A DNA stretch of 64,000 nucleotides from Bacteroidia bacterium (GTDB lineage Bacteria > Bacteroidota > Bacteroidia > B-17B0 > Aurantibacillaceae). The DNA lies in assembly GCA_016787705.1 (NCBI GenBank), contig JAEUTP010000010.1:1-64000 (forward strand), in the 5' to 3' direction. The notes beneath the pieces are model-generated. The model worked only from the letters and a program-made list of their open reading frames with translations. It made no database searches and had not been told where the DNA came from. This document shows positions 8,020 to 18,700 of this stretch, in pieces; the first letter of the stretch is position 1; each line of letters begins with the position of its first letter. The translations under genes were made by a program, and so were the position numbers.

Positions 8020-8529
8020 ATGAAAACACTCTACCTAGCTATTCTTTTTATAATAATTAGTATTTCAGGCTTTGCCCAGGATACACTTTTTACAAGAGAA
8101 GGTAAAATAATTAATTGCAAAGTTATAGAGGTTCGTTCGGTTGAAGTAAAATATAAAAGTAGAACCGATGCCGGAAAACAATTTTCACAGATAGCAACAT
8201 CGGATCTTTCTTCCATTCATTATCAAAACGGCACTTATGATGTTTTTGAAACTTTAGCAGATTCTTCGTCTTTCAGAACAACCGTTATTGATGGAACAAG
8301 TATCCCAAATCAACCTGTTGAAAAAACATTTGATAGCCAGGCAAAAGCCAATGAGTATGCTAAAAAAGTCGCAAGGCAGGAAGCTGTTGCCGATGCCGTT
8401 TTTGTTGGCATAAGAGTAGTTGGTTTTATATTACGCGTTGCTCTTGAAATAGCTACTGCCGGTAGCTGCCATAGCGGTGGTCACAACTATCACGGCAACT
8501 ACGGAACCAACCATCCAAGAGGGCATTAA
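8020..8529 (+). CDS. Secreted protein with His-rich tail, paralogue 2
   Basis: A 169-residue exported protein that repeats the architecture of the preceding gene: signal peptide ending at GFAQ, then the module DTLFTREGKIINCKVIEV...IHYQNGTYDVFE. After a linker comes a hydrophobic segment (ADAVFVGIRVVGFILRVALEIA) that could span a membrane. The last ~20 residues are Gly/His/Asn-rich (CHSGGHNYHGNYG). Shared order and spacing with the upstream gene indicate a tandem duplication followed by tail divergence. A terminator follows. Function unknown. Confidence 0.65.
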   Translation: MKTLYLAILFIIISISGFAQDTLFTREGKIINCKVIEVRSVEVKYKSRTDAGKQFSQIATSDLSSIHYQNGTYDVFETLADSSSFRTTVIDGTSIPNQPVEKTFDSQAKANEYAKKVARQEAVADAVFVGIRVVGFILRVALEIATAGSCHSGGHNYHGNYGTNHPRGH

Positions 8530-8572
8530 TGCCGTTTTCAAATAATTGCTAAAAAGCCACACTTAATAAATT

Positions 8573-8606
8573 AAAGCCGGCAGCCTATAAAAGCTACCGG
8601 TTTTTT
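8573..8606 (+). terminator. Terminator after the paralogue pair
   Basis: CCGG-c-AGC pairs with GCT-a-CCGG (one mismatch) and is followed by six T. It separates the pair from the macroglobulin gene. Confidence 0.7.
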
Positions 8607-8646
8607 GTTTTTGCTACCCGCACCTTTGAGGTATAAATTAAAAAAA

Positions 8647-11600
8647 ATGAAAACCAAAATATTTTTATTCGTATTGCTTACAACAGTGTTATGCATTATT
8701 TTATTCAGTGCATGCTTTCAAACCCGACCAAAAGTAAACGAAATTAACCCTGCATTTGGAAAGTATATTTCGGGCTACACTTCCGGTATGGTTTCAAGAA
8801 AATCGACTATTCGCATCGAATTGTCTCATGGCATTAATGAGCCAAAAAACAGTTCAACAAATAACCAGACTCAAATAGCAAGTGTAACTACTACACAGCA
8901 ATTAAATGAAGCACTGCCTGCATTTAATATCTTACCTGACTCTTCTTTGCTAAACGATGCTTTTACTTTTGAGCCGGCTATAAAAGGCCGTGCTGTTTGG
9001 ATAAACGATAGAGTAATAGAATTTATTCCTACAGAAATTTTACCTGCCAATCAATTTTATAATGTAGATTTTAAATTACAAGAAGTTACAACTGTAGATG
9101 ATGGCTTCGAGAATTTTAAATTCCAGCTTTCAACCTTTCCGCAAAATGTATTTGTAAATATTGATGGTTTAAGATCATACGATGATTATAATATTGAATG
9201 GCAAAAACTAACAGGTAAAATAACTACTTCCGATTATGAAGATACTGCTTCGGTAAGAAAAGTACTAACTGTTACTCAAAACGGAAAAGCAATGCCTGTG
9301 CAGATAAACTATAGTTATAATAACAACGAGTTTTATTTTTATGTGGATAGTATTGAAAGAAAAAAAACAGCGGGCCAACTTATTGTAAGCTGGAACGGCG
9401 AAAAGATAAACGCTATAAGCAATGGAAGGCAGGAAATAAAAATTCCTGCTTTAGGCGATTTTTCAGTTTCTGAGGCAAAGGTGATTGATAACGAAGATCA
9501 ATATGTAGAGTTAACATTTAGTGATCCTATTGATTATGCGCAAAACCTAAAAGGCATTGTTAGTATACAAGGCATTGATAATTTAACCTATGCCATTGAC
9601 AACAATGTTGTAAAGGTTTTTTTAAGCAATCGTATTGTTGGCGAAAAATTATTAACGGTAACAAGTGGTATTAAAAACTTTAAAGGCTATAAAATGAATA
9701 CAGCTTTTACACAAAGCTTAACTTTTGAAGAACCAAAGCCATTGGTACGTATTAAAGGCAATGGTAGCATCTTGCCAAACTCAAATGGTTTAATCTTTCC
9801 TTTTGAAGCCATAAGTTTAAAAGCAGTTGATGTGCGGGTAATTAAAATTTTTGAAAACAACGTTCATCAATTTTTACAGACAAATAATTTAGATGGCCAA
9901 GATGGCTTAACACGCGTAGGAAAAATAGTTGCAGAAAAAACTATTACGTTAGATTACAATAAAAAAACAAATTTAAAGCAATGGAACAAGCATGTGATTG
10001 ATCTTGGAAAATTGATCACCCCAGATCCGGGTGCCATTTACCGTGTGAGTATAAAATATTCTAAAAAATATGCTTTGTGTGATTGCCAAGGTGTTGAAGA
10101 CGAAGGCACTGAAAATGACGGAGAAGAGGGACACAGAACTTCCGCAGAAAAAGAAGAGAAAGATCCATGGAATGAAGATGATATTCACCGCTATGGTTTT
10201 GATGGAGGTTACGATAGCTGGGAGTATTATTATGACGGCGACTATTCGCCCTGCAATAGTAATTATTATTACGGTAAAGCTGTAAGCAGAAATATTTTAG
10301 CATCTGATCTTGGCCTTATTTACAAACTGGATGACAATAAATTCTCTCACGTGTTTGTTAGCAACATGATCACGGCCAAACCTGTTGCCTTTGCAACTAT
10401 TGAATATTATGATTACACCAAACAATTAATTGCACAAGGCACAACCGATGCGAATGGCATGCTTGATCTGCAATTAAAACACAAGCCTTTTTTAATGTTG
10501 GCTAAATCAGGCAAACAACGCGGCTACTTAAAATTATTGGATGGTTACACTAATTCATTAAGCAAATTTGATATAGAGGGTGAAGTGGTACAAAAAGGCG
10601 TAAAAGGCTTCTTATACGCCGAACGTGGCGTATGGCGGCCGGGTGATTCATTATACATCAATTTTATTATGGAAGATAATGAAAAGCGTTTGCCTGCCAA
10701 TCACCCTGTAAAGTTTGAATTATTAGATCCGGCAGGTACAATTATTTATCAAACTACAAAAACAAAAAATTTAAATGGTCTTTACGATTTTAGAACTGCA
10801 ACCGCTGATGAAGCTGTTACAGGAAATTACACAGCCATTGCAAAAGTTGGTAACCGCGTATTTTCTGAGAATTTTAAAATAGAGACCGTTAAACCAAATC
10901 GTTTAAAAATATATTTAGATTTCGATTCTTCAACAGGCTCAGGAAGAAAAACAAATGACAGCACTGCAAAGCTATCGGTGAAATGGTTACATGGCGCTGT
11001 GGCAAAAAATTTACGTGCATTGGTAAACGTTAGCGTTAACCAAACCAAAACAAGTTTTGAAAAATATAAGAACTATGAATTTGACTCGCCAATAAGAAAT
11101 TATTATTCGGAAGCAGAAACTGTTTTTGATGACGCATTAAATGATAAAGGCGAGGCTAATCTTAACACCTATATTAATGTTGGACAAACTGCTCCCGGCA
11201 TGCTTCGCGCTACTTACATATCAAAAGTATTTGAAGAAGGCGGTGATTTTAGTATTGACCGTTACAGTGTGCTCTACTCGCCTTACAAAACTTACATAGG
11301 TTTACATGCTCCCGAAACAAAGAGCTTTGACAACGCATTTCAAACAGGCAATAATTATAATTTTGATGTAGTTGCCTTAAATGAAAAAGGTGCTTTGGTA
11401 AACGCGAATAAATTACAGGTAAAAATTTACAAAGTGCAATGGCGCTGGTGGTATGATAAAAGTGATGACGATCTTGCTCAGTATATTTCACGGTCAGGCA
11501 CAATCGTTTTAAAAGATACTTTAATTAAAGCAACAGAAGGAAAAGGTTCTTTTAAATTCAATGTTCAATATCCTGAATATGGTCGCTATTTAATTACCGT

Positions 11601-14337
11601 TACCGATCTTGCTGGCGGACATCAAACAGGAAAAATTATTACAATAGACTGGCCGTATTGGAGTCGCGCCAACCGCAGTAATAACGAAAATGCTAACATG
11701 CTTAATTTTGCTTGTGATAAAGATAAATATGCATCAGGCGAAAACATAAAATTATCTTTTCCTTCTCCCGCAGATGGTATTGCTTTGGTAAGTATTGAAA
11801 CAGGCAGAAAAGTGGTAAAAAAATTCTGGATCCCTACTAAAAAAGGAGAAACGGTTCATGAATTTAAAGCAGATGCAGACATGACGCCAAATGCTTACGT
11901 ACATGTTACATTAATTCAACCCCACGCCAATACAAAAAACGATCTTCCCATTCGTATGTACGGCGTTGTGCCAATAACAGTCGATGAACCCTTAACGCAT
12001 TTAGAACCGGAAATAAAAATGATGGACGTAATAAAACCTGAATCGTTCACAAACATTAAAGTAAAAGAGAAAAAAGGAAGAAAAATGACCTATACGTTAG
12101 CAATAGTGGATGAAGGTTTGTTAGATCTTACACGTTTTAAAACACCACAGCCGTGGAATACATTTTATGCGCGCGAAGCTTTAGGTGTAAAAACATGGGA
12201 TATGTATGATGCGGTAATTGGCGCTTATGCAGGGAAATTAGATAAACTATTAAGTGTTGGTGGAGATGGCGATGCCAATGCCGGCAAAGGAGTTAAAGCT
12301 AATCGTTTTAAACCCATGGTAAAATTTATGGGTCCTTTTACTTTAGAAGCAGGCCAGGAAAAAGATCATGTTGTTGAAATTGCAAACTATGTTGGTTCGG
12401 TAAGAGTTATGGTAGTTGCAGAAAACGAAGGTGCCTATGGCAATGCAGAAAAAGCTGTAGCTGTAAGAAAACCATTAATGCTTTTAGCTACTCTGCCGCG
12501 TGTATTGGGCCCGGGTGAAAGCGTGTATTTACCTGTTGATGTTTTTGCAATGGAAAAACACGTAAAAGATGTGAAGATAGATGTTGAAGTAAATGAATTT
12601 TTAGAATTAGATGGCTCTAAACAGCAAATCATGCATTTTACACAAATAGGTGATGAAGTAATTAATTTTAAACTGAACGTAGCGCCAAAATTAGGTATTG
12701 CCAAAGTAAAAATTATTGCAACATGTGGAAAAGAAAAAGCGATGCAGGAAATTGAACTGGACGTACGCACGCCTAACCCAAAAGTAACCGAAGGTGAGGA
12801 AATGGTTTTGGAAGCAGGCAAAGAATGGAACACTGAAATTAATTTTAAAGGAATTACCGGTAGCAATAAAGCTACTATCGAATTCTCAAGCATTCCGGCA
12901 ATGGGATTAGAAAAACGCCTGGATTATTTAATTCAATATCCTCACGGTTGCATTGAGCAAACAACGTCTTCGATATTTCCGCAATTATTTGTAATGAATT
13001 TAATGGATATGAAAGATTCACAAAAAAATAAAGTGAGCAATAACATTAAAGCAGGTTTAAAACGTTTGCAATTATTTCAAACGGCTAACGGTGGTTTTTC
13101 TTATTGGCCGGGCGAAAGTTATGATAGCGAATGGGGAAGCAATTATGCCGGCCACTTTTTAATTGAAGCAGAAAAACAAGGTTATAGTGTGCCTGCTAAC
13201 TTAAAAACAAAATGGGTAAAATACCAACAGCAACAAGCGCGCAACTGGTCGCACACTAATAGCATGTACAATCACCCACATGGTAACGAAACCAATGAAG
13301 TGATACAGGCTTACCGTTTATTTGTATTGGCTTTGAGCAACAATGCGGAAATGGGTGCCATGAATCGTTTACGTGAAGAAAATAATCTTTCAGCAACGGC
13401 AAAATGGCGATTAGCTGCAGCGTATAAATTAGTTGGACAAACAGAAGTAGCACAAAAATTAATTGAAGGTTTGCCAACAACTGTAAAACCTTACAAAGAA
13501 TTATCATACAGTTATGGTTCTGAAGTGCGCGATGAGGCTATGATATTGGAAACGTTGAGTTTGTTGCACGAAAAAACAAAAGCCTGGCCATTGGCAAAAC
13601 AAATAGCAAAATCGTTAAGCTCGCAAAGCTGGATGAGTACACAGGAAACTGCTTATAGTTTATTGGCCATGTGCGAATACACAGGTGTAAAAGACAGTAA
13701 TGGCGAAATGAATTTTTCTTATGCTTTGAATGGAGAAGAAAAAACAGGCAGCTCAAAAAAAGCTATTTACCAGGTAAAATATACGGATAGTGATCTTGAT
13801 AAAAAAGGAATGATCTCTTTAAAAAATAATGGAAAGTCAACCTTATTTGCAAAAGTAATTATTGAAAGCGTGCCTTTGGTTGGTGACAAAACTGCTTCGG
13901 CAAAAGACCTAAAAATGGAAGTGAGATATAAAGACATGAAAGGCAAAGAAATTCAACCTGATAAATTAATGCAGGGAACAGAATTTTTAGCAGAAGTAAC
14001 TATTTCTAATCCGGGCAAAAAAGGGTTTTTAAAAGAGATGGCGTTGAACCAAATATTTCCGAGTGGTTGGGAAATTCACAACTCACGTTTATTTGAAAAC
14101 GGAACAAGCTCTGCGGCCCGTTACCAAGATATTAGAGACGACAGAGTATATAGTTATTACGAATTAGCCGAAAATACACACAAAACATTTACCATACATT
14201 TAAACGCAACTTACTTAGGTAAATTTTATTTGCCAACAGTGTATAGCGAAGCCATGTATGATAATTTAATAAATGCAAAAGTACCTGGTCGTTGGGTAGA
14301 AGTAGTAAAGGATGCAGGAGTTATAGTGCAAAAGTAA
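8647..14337 (+). CDS. Bacterial alpha-2-macroglobulin family lipoprotein with thioester
   Basis: A giant (1896-residue) alpha-2-macroglobulin-like protease trap. The start at 8647 gives a lipoprotein signal peptide with lipobox FSAC (Cys23); the open frame further upstream overlaps the preceding terminator. After several MG-type beta domains, the segment FLYAERGVWRPGDSLYI marks the MG domain typical of this family, and the thioester motif PHGCIEQTTS lies at about residue 1435 within the alpha-helical TED domain. Enterobacterial homologues (YfhM) inhibit attacking proteases in the periplasm and are encoded beside PBP1C, as here about 4.5 kb away. An acidic Asp/Tyr/Gly-rich insertion lies near residues 490-560. 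It is well outside the annotated kinase pair's transcription. Confidence 0.93.
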   Translation: MKTKIFLFVLLTTVLCIILFSACFQTRPKVNEINPAFGKYISGYTSGMVSRKSTIRIELSHGINEPKNSSTNNQTQIASVTTTQQLNEALPAFNILPDSSLLNDAFTFEPAIKGRAVWINDRVIEFIPTEILPANQFYNVDFKLQEVTTVDDGFENFKFQLSTFPQNVFVNIDGLRSYDDYNIEWQKLTGKITTSDYEDTASVRKVLTVTQNGKAMPVQINYSYNNNEFYFYVDSIERKKTAGQLIVSWNGEKINAISNGRQEIKIPALGDFSVSEAKVIDNEDQYVELTFSDPIDYAQNLKGIVSIQGIDNLTYAIDNNVVKVFLSNRIVGEKLLTVTSGIKNFKGYKMNTAFTQSLTFEEPKPLVRIKGNGSILPNSNGLIFPFEAISLKAVDVRVIKIFENNVHQFLQTNNLDGQDGLTRVGKIVAEKTITLDYNKKTNLKQWNKHVIDLGKLITPDPGAIYRVSIKYSKKYALCDCQGVEDEGTENDGEEGHRTSAEKEEKDPWNEDDIHRYGFDGGYDSWEYYYDGDYSPCNSNYYYGKAVSRNILASDLGLIYKLDDNKFSHVFVSNMITAKPVAFATIEYYDYTKQLIAQGTTDANGMLDLQLKHKPFLMLAKSGKQRGYLKLLDGYTNSLSKFDIEGEVVQKGVKGFLYAERGVWRPGDSLYINFIMEDNEKRLPANHPVKFELLDPAGTIIYQTTKTKNLNGLYDFRTATADEAVTGNYTAIAKVGNRVFSENFKIETVKPNRLKIYLDFDSSTGSGRKTNDSTAKLSVKWLHGAVAKNLRALVNVSVNQTKTSFEKYKNYEFDSPIRNYYSEAETVFDDALNDKGEANLNTYINVGQTAPGMLRATYISKVFEEGGDFSIDRYSVLYSPYKTYIGLHAPETKSFDNAFQTGNNYNFDVVALNEKGALVNANKLQVKIYKVQWRWWYDKSDDDLAQYISRSGTIVLKDTLIKATEGKGSFKFNVQYPEYGRYLITVTDLAGGHQTGKIITIDWPYWSRANRSNNENANMLNFACDKDKYASGENIKLSFPSPADGIALVSIETGRKVVKKFWIPTKKGETVHEFKADADMTPNAYVHVTLIQPHANTKNDLPIRMYGVVPITVDEPLTHLEPEIKMMDVIKPESFTNIKVKEKKGRKMTYTLAIVDEGLLDLTRFKTPQPWNTFYAREALGVKTWDMYDAVIGAYAGKLDKLLSVGGDGDANAGKGVKANRFKPMVKFMGPFTLEAGQEKDHVVEIANYVGSVRVMVVAENEGAYGNAEKAVAVRKPLMLLATLPRVLGPGESVYLPVDVFAMEKHVKDVKIDVEVNEFLELDGSKQQIMHFTQIGDEVINFKLNVAPKLGIAKVKIIATCGKEKAMQEIELDVRTPNPKVTEGEEMVLEAGKEWNTEINFKGITGSNKATIEFSSIPAMGLEKRLDYLIQYPHGCIEQTTSSIFPQLFVMNLMDMKDSQKNKVSNNIKAGLKRLQLFQTANGGFSYWPGESYDSEWGSNYAGHFLIEAEKQGYSVPANLKTKWVKYQQQQARNWSHTNSMYNHPHGNETNEVIQAYRLFVLALSNNAEMGAMNRLREENNLSATAKWRLAAAYKLVGQTEVAQKLIEGLPTTVKPYKELSYSYGSEVRDEAMILETLSLLHEKTKAWPLAKQIAKSLSSQSWMSTQETAYSLLAMCEYTGVKDSNGEMNFSYALNGEEKTGSSKKAIYQVKYTDSDLDKKGMISLKNNGKSTLFAKVIIESVPLVGDKTASAKDLKMEVRYKDMKGKEIQPDKLMQGTEFLAEVTISNPGKKGFLKEMALNQIFPSGWEIHNSRLFENGTSSAARYQDIRDDRVYSYYELAENTHKTFTIHLNATYLGKFYLPTVYSEAMYDNLINAKVPGRWVEVVKDAGVIVQK

Positions 14338-14350
14338 ACCGTTTATTTAT

Positions 14351-14386
14351 GCAGAAGGGTTATAGGTTTGCCCTTCTGCATTTTTT
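14351..14386 (+). terminator. Terminator after the macroglobulin gene
   Basis: Perfect 9-bp stem GCAGAAGGG/CCCTTCTGC with an 11-nt loop and a T tract. It ends before the ATG at 14401, which helps place the start of the next gene. Confidence 0.85.
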
Positions 14387-14400
14387 ATTATTTAACTATT

Positions 14401-15000
14401 ATGAAAAGAAAATATAGGATCAGCATTATTATGATTCTGCTATCAATTTCCTTGTATATTATATACCGCATGATCATTACATCCAACCCTAATCCGAATT
14501 TTTATGTCGGGCAAAAATTAGATAGTCTTAACGGTGTTTACATTTATTACAATGGCGGTGTTGGCCATACCGGAAAAAGAAATCTAAGCGAAGATGGCTA
14601 TAACATTGGTTTAACTTATCAATGCGTTGAATTTGCCAAGCGATATTATTATCAATATTACAAACATAGAATGCCTGACGCTTATGGTAATGCTAAAGAC
14701 TTTTTTGATGTTACAATTAAAGATGGAAAATTAAACACAAAAAGGGATCTTTTACAATTTACCAATCCAAGTCTTTCTATACCCTATCTTGGTGACTTAA
14801 TTATCTTTGATGGATATGCCGGAAATAAATACGGACACGTTGCTATTGTTTCGGATGTGAAAGAAAATGAAATCGAGATCATTCAACAAAATCCGGGTCC
14901 ATTCGCTTCTACAAGAGTAAAATATAGTTTACTTATTACAGAAGGCAAATATTTTATTAATCATGAAAGAATACTTGGTTGGCTAAGAATGAAACAATAA
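14401..15000 (+). CDS. Membrane-anchored CHAP-domain cysteine hydrolase
   Basis: A 199-residue protein with one N-terminal membrane helix (residues ~5-22) and a CHAP (NlpC/P60-like) domain. The catalytic Cys is in TYQCVEFAKRYYY, the His in GHVAIVSDV, and the polar third position is probably in the following QQNPG. Such enzymes cleave peptidoglycan peptides or amide bonds, or glutathionylspermidine-type amides. I chose ATG 14401 because an upstream in-frame ATG (14368) lies inside the preceding terminator. The stop is separated by one base from the stop of the convergent regulator. Its position between the macroglobulin and PBP1C suggests an envelope role. Confidence 0.8.
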   Translation: MKRKYRISIIMILLSISLYIIYRMIITSNPNPNFYVGQKLDSLNGVYIYYNGGVGHTGKRNLSEDGYNIGLTYQCVEFAKRYYYQYYKHRMPDAYGNAKDFFDVTIKDGKLNTKRDLLQFTNPSLSIPYLGDLIIFDGYAGNKYGHVAIVSDVKENEIEIIQQNPGPFASTRVKYSLLITEGKYFINHERILGWLRMKQ

Positions 15001-15001
15001 T

Positions 15002-15745
15002 CTACAATTCTTCCAGCATTTTCATTACTTCGGGTCTTTTACGTGTAGAAACAGGTACTGAACAACCATCGTTCATCATTAAATAGCCACCGTCAGTTTT
15101 TACAAACTCTTTAATATATTTTGTATTTACTAAATGAGATTGATGAACCCTATAAAAACCCTGATCACCAAGCAGATCTTCAAAATCTTTTAACGTTTTT
15201 GTCACTAATAATTTTTTACCGTTATTAAAATAAAACTCTGTATAATTTACACTACTTTCACAGCGTACTATTTCGTTAATATTTACAATATGAATTTTAT
15301 CCTGCGTATGTAAAGCTAAACGTTCATGGGGTTTTGTATGGTTCTTTAATGAATAGTTCAGTAACTGGTACTTCTCATTTTCATTTACTTTATGCTCTCG
15401 GTATTTTTTTAAAGCACTTACTAATTCATCGGGATCAACCGGTTTTAATAAATAATCAATGGCCGCATACCTAAAAGCTTTAATAGCATGCGCATCGGAA
15501 GCGGTAATAAAAATGATCTTAAAATTAATTTCTTTTAAAATATCCAAAAGGTCAAAGCCGCTACCATCCTGCATTTGAATATCCAAAAATAATATATCCG
15601 GCTTAATGGTCTTTAAAAGTTTAGCGCCCTCAACTACTCCATTAGCTTCACCAATAATTTCAATATCGTTTGCATATACCTGCAGATCTTTTTTTAGCGT
15701 GATGCGTGCTTGCTCAATATCGTCGATTATAATTGCTTTGATCAT
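15002..15745 (-). CDS. LytTR family response regulator
   Basis: A 247-residue response regulator. The receiver domain has Asp8/Asp9, the phospho-acceptor Asp55 in LFLDIQMQDG and Lys in DYLLKPVD. A LytTR DNA-binding domain follows from about residue 140 (HTQDKIHIVNINEIVRCES...RVHQSHLVN). It lies 19 bp downstream of the propeller histidine kinase, and the two form an operon and presumably a cognate pair. Its targets may include the flanking macroglobulin and PBP1C genes, which is inference from position only. Confidence 0.92.
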   Translation of the reverse strand: MIKAIIIDDIEQARITLKKDLQVYANDIEIIGEANGVVEGAKLLKTIKPDILFLDIQMQDGSGFDLLDILKEINFKIIFITASDAHAIKAFRYAAIDYLLKPVDPDELVSALKKYREHKVNENEKYQLLNYSLKNHTKPHERLALHTQDKIHIVNINEIVRCESSVNYTEFYFNNGKKLLVTKTLKDFEDLLGDQGFYRVHQSHLVNTKYIKEFVKTDGGYLMMNDGCSVPVSTRKRPEVMKMLEEL

Positions 15746-15764
15746 ATTTAAAAATACAAATTTA

Positions 15765-18700
15765 TTATGTTATAGGTATACGTACTATTACTTTTGTTCC
15801 TATTGCGCTTCCTGTAGTATCATAAAGATCTATTATTTCCAGTGACCGTACATTTTCATCTTCTTTTAAAAGATCTAATCGTTCCTGCGTTACCAATAAA
15901 GCGGTTGATTTATGATAGGTCTCTTTACTTACCTTGTTTAATTCTTCTGCTTTAACCCTTCCTATTCCATTATCGGTAACGGAGCATTCGAGGAAATTAT
16001 TTTTTTCAGAAAAATTTACTTCTATTAAGCCTTTTTTATTATCAATATATTTTAAGCCATGTTTAATAGCATTTTCAATAAATGGCTGCAATAGCATGGG
16101 CGGGATTTTTACATAATCTTTTTCAATTGCATCATCCATTGTGATCTTATAATCGAAACGATCCCCATTACAGAATTTTTCTATCAATAAATAATTCTCC
16201 AGTGTATTTATCTCTTCTTCCAAACTAATACTTGTATTACGAGAATTGTCAAGGATCTGACGCATTAAGTGTGAGAATTTTGCTAAGTAATATCTTGCTG
16301 CTTGCTCATTATCGGTACCAATTTGCGATTGAATAGAATTTAAAGCATTAAAAATAAAATGCGGATTCATTTGTAAACGCAACGCTTTTTGCTCTAACTC
16401 AACTACTTCTTTTTCGAGTTGTAGCTTTTTCTGCATTTCTTCTGCCTTTGATTTAATGCGATTTACCCGCCATTTAAACACAGAAAAAATGATTGTAAAT
16501 AAACTTATAATTATAATGCCAATAAACCACCAGCTTTTCCAAAAGGGTGGGGAAATATAAAATTTAAATGTAACAGGTTGCTTGTTCCAAACGCCATCTT
16601 CGTTACAAGCCTTCACCATAAATGTATAATTGCCTGATCCAAGATTAGAATAATTCACGTTTTTTTGAGCTGTTACCGGCGACCAATCTTTATCAGAGCC
16701 TTCCAGTTTCCATTGATATTTTACCGCATCGGGATTGCTAAAATTTATGCCGGTAAAATCAAAGCTTAAATTATTCTGATCAAAAGGTAATTCAAGGCCT
16801 ACGATCTTATTCCAATCACCGGCAAACTTTTTATATTCTGTTTGGGAAATGGTTACATTAAATAATTTCACATCTGTAATTGTTGTAACAGGTTCATTTT
16901 CGTTTTTCACTAAATTGTCAGGGTTGTACTTTGTTAAGCCATTAATAGTACCAAACCATATACTACCATCGTCATCTTTAAATACCGAATTCTGACAAGT
17001 TTCAATTCCTGTAAAGCCTTCGCCTTTGCTATAATGCCTTATACCTTTAGGTTTTCTTTCCGCATCAAAATAAATATGATCTAATCCTGTTTCGCTGCCA
17101 ACAAATAAATTATTACTATTATCAAACTTCAACAAATAAATATTGGATGATGTTAAACCATTTGTGTGATCGTATTTTTTTAATTTAAGATCACCCTGGT
17201 ATAACGGGAAACTCAAAAGACCATCACCACCAGTACCCGCCCATAAATATCCATTATCATCTTCGGCAAAACAACGTATAGAACTTGCTGACTGTATTTC
17301 ATTACCCGAAAAAAACGGACGTTTAAATATATTATTCTCTAAATACCCTATTAAGTTATTCTCAGTTGCATACCATAACCTGCCTTGTTTATCATAATGC
17401 AATGCTGTTAAACGTGGGTGCAATAACCCATCCTTTACATTAAAATTTACCAATAACGGCGACCCTTGCAATAAGAGTTTATACAAGCCTGCACCTGCAG
17501 TAGCTATCCATAGGTTGCCATCTTTATCTTTTACAATAGCGCGGATATATTTTTTATTTAATTCGGTAATGGCATTAAACACTAAACCTTGTTCATTATT
17601 ATAAACAAAAACGCCTTGTCCATCGGTGCCAAAATAAATATTACCTGCGTTGTCTTCATTTATAGCTTTTATTTTCACATCTGCAAAACCATTTAACGCA
17701 TTATAGTTTACAAAACGTGAACTATCAAAAACGGTAACGCCTTTATCTGATGTGCCTACCCATAAATGTTGTTTACTATCACGAAAAATACTGTAAATAA
17801 AATTTCCGCCAAGGCCCGATGATTTATCGTAAACGGTGAATTGTTTTCCGAAATAATTGCAAACGCCACCGCCCGAAGTACCAAACCAATAATTACCACT
17901 TTTATCCTGTATAATGCTTCTTACATGGTTATTACTTAATCCTTCGTTCTCGGTTATCCAGGCAAATGTTTTTGAAACCGTATTATATTGTGCCACACCA
18001 TGATTTAGTGTTGCCAACCAAACGTTATCTCTTTTATCAAAATAACAATCCAAAACAGTTTGTTTATACAATTCCAAATTAAGATCTATTCTGTAAAATC
18101 GCGAACCGTTATAAACGTAAACACCATCTCCGTATGTACCTATCCATAAATTGCCCTTGGCATCCTGTTTTATGCTGGGAATTGAATTATTTGTAAAACC
18201 ATTTGATTTATCGTATTTAACTTTTTGAAAGCTGTTGTTGTTCTTCATTATCTTGTATAATCCATCAGCTTTTCCATACCAAACATGATCATTCTTATCA
18301 ACTAAGATAGATGTAATGACCGTTTTTTTATCTTTTAATACTTCAGATACATTTGTAACACCTTTATCATCTAATAACAAAACACCAACATTTGTAGCTA
18401 TCCATTTTCTACCCTTACTATCAAAATCAATGCTCTTTACGCTTACCTGTGCGGAATCACCAACCAGTTTATACTTTTTAAATCCTACACCATTATATTG
18501 GCAAATACCATTCATAGTGCCTATCCATAAATTATGTTTTTCATCTTCTTTAATGCAGGCAATATAATTATTGCTTAAACCGTCTTTTACAGTATAGGTT
18601 TTAAAGTTCACTCCATCAAAAGATGTCATGCCCCCACCTTGTGTGCCCATCCATAAATAACCGCGACTATCCTGCAATAAAGAATATACCTGTGACTGTG

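Noticed and set aside
8605-8646. Upstream start for the macroglobulin gene
   Set aside because: It lies at the end of the preceding terminator and would bury the lipoprotein signal peptide behind a basic extension; the ATG at 8647 gives a proper lipobox.
12435-12893. 152-codon antisense frame inside the macroglobulin gene
   Set aside because: It is a shadow of the strong coding frame on the plus strand, and no independent promoter or domain is seen.
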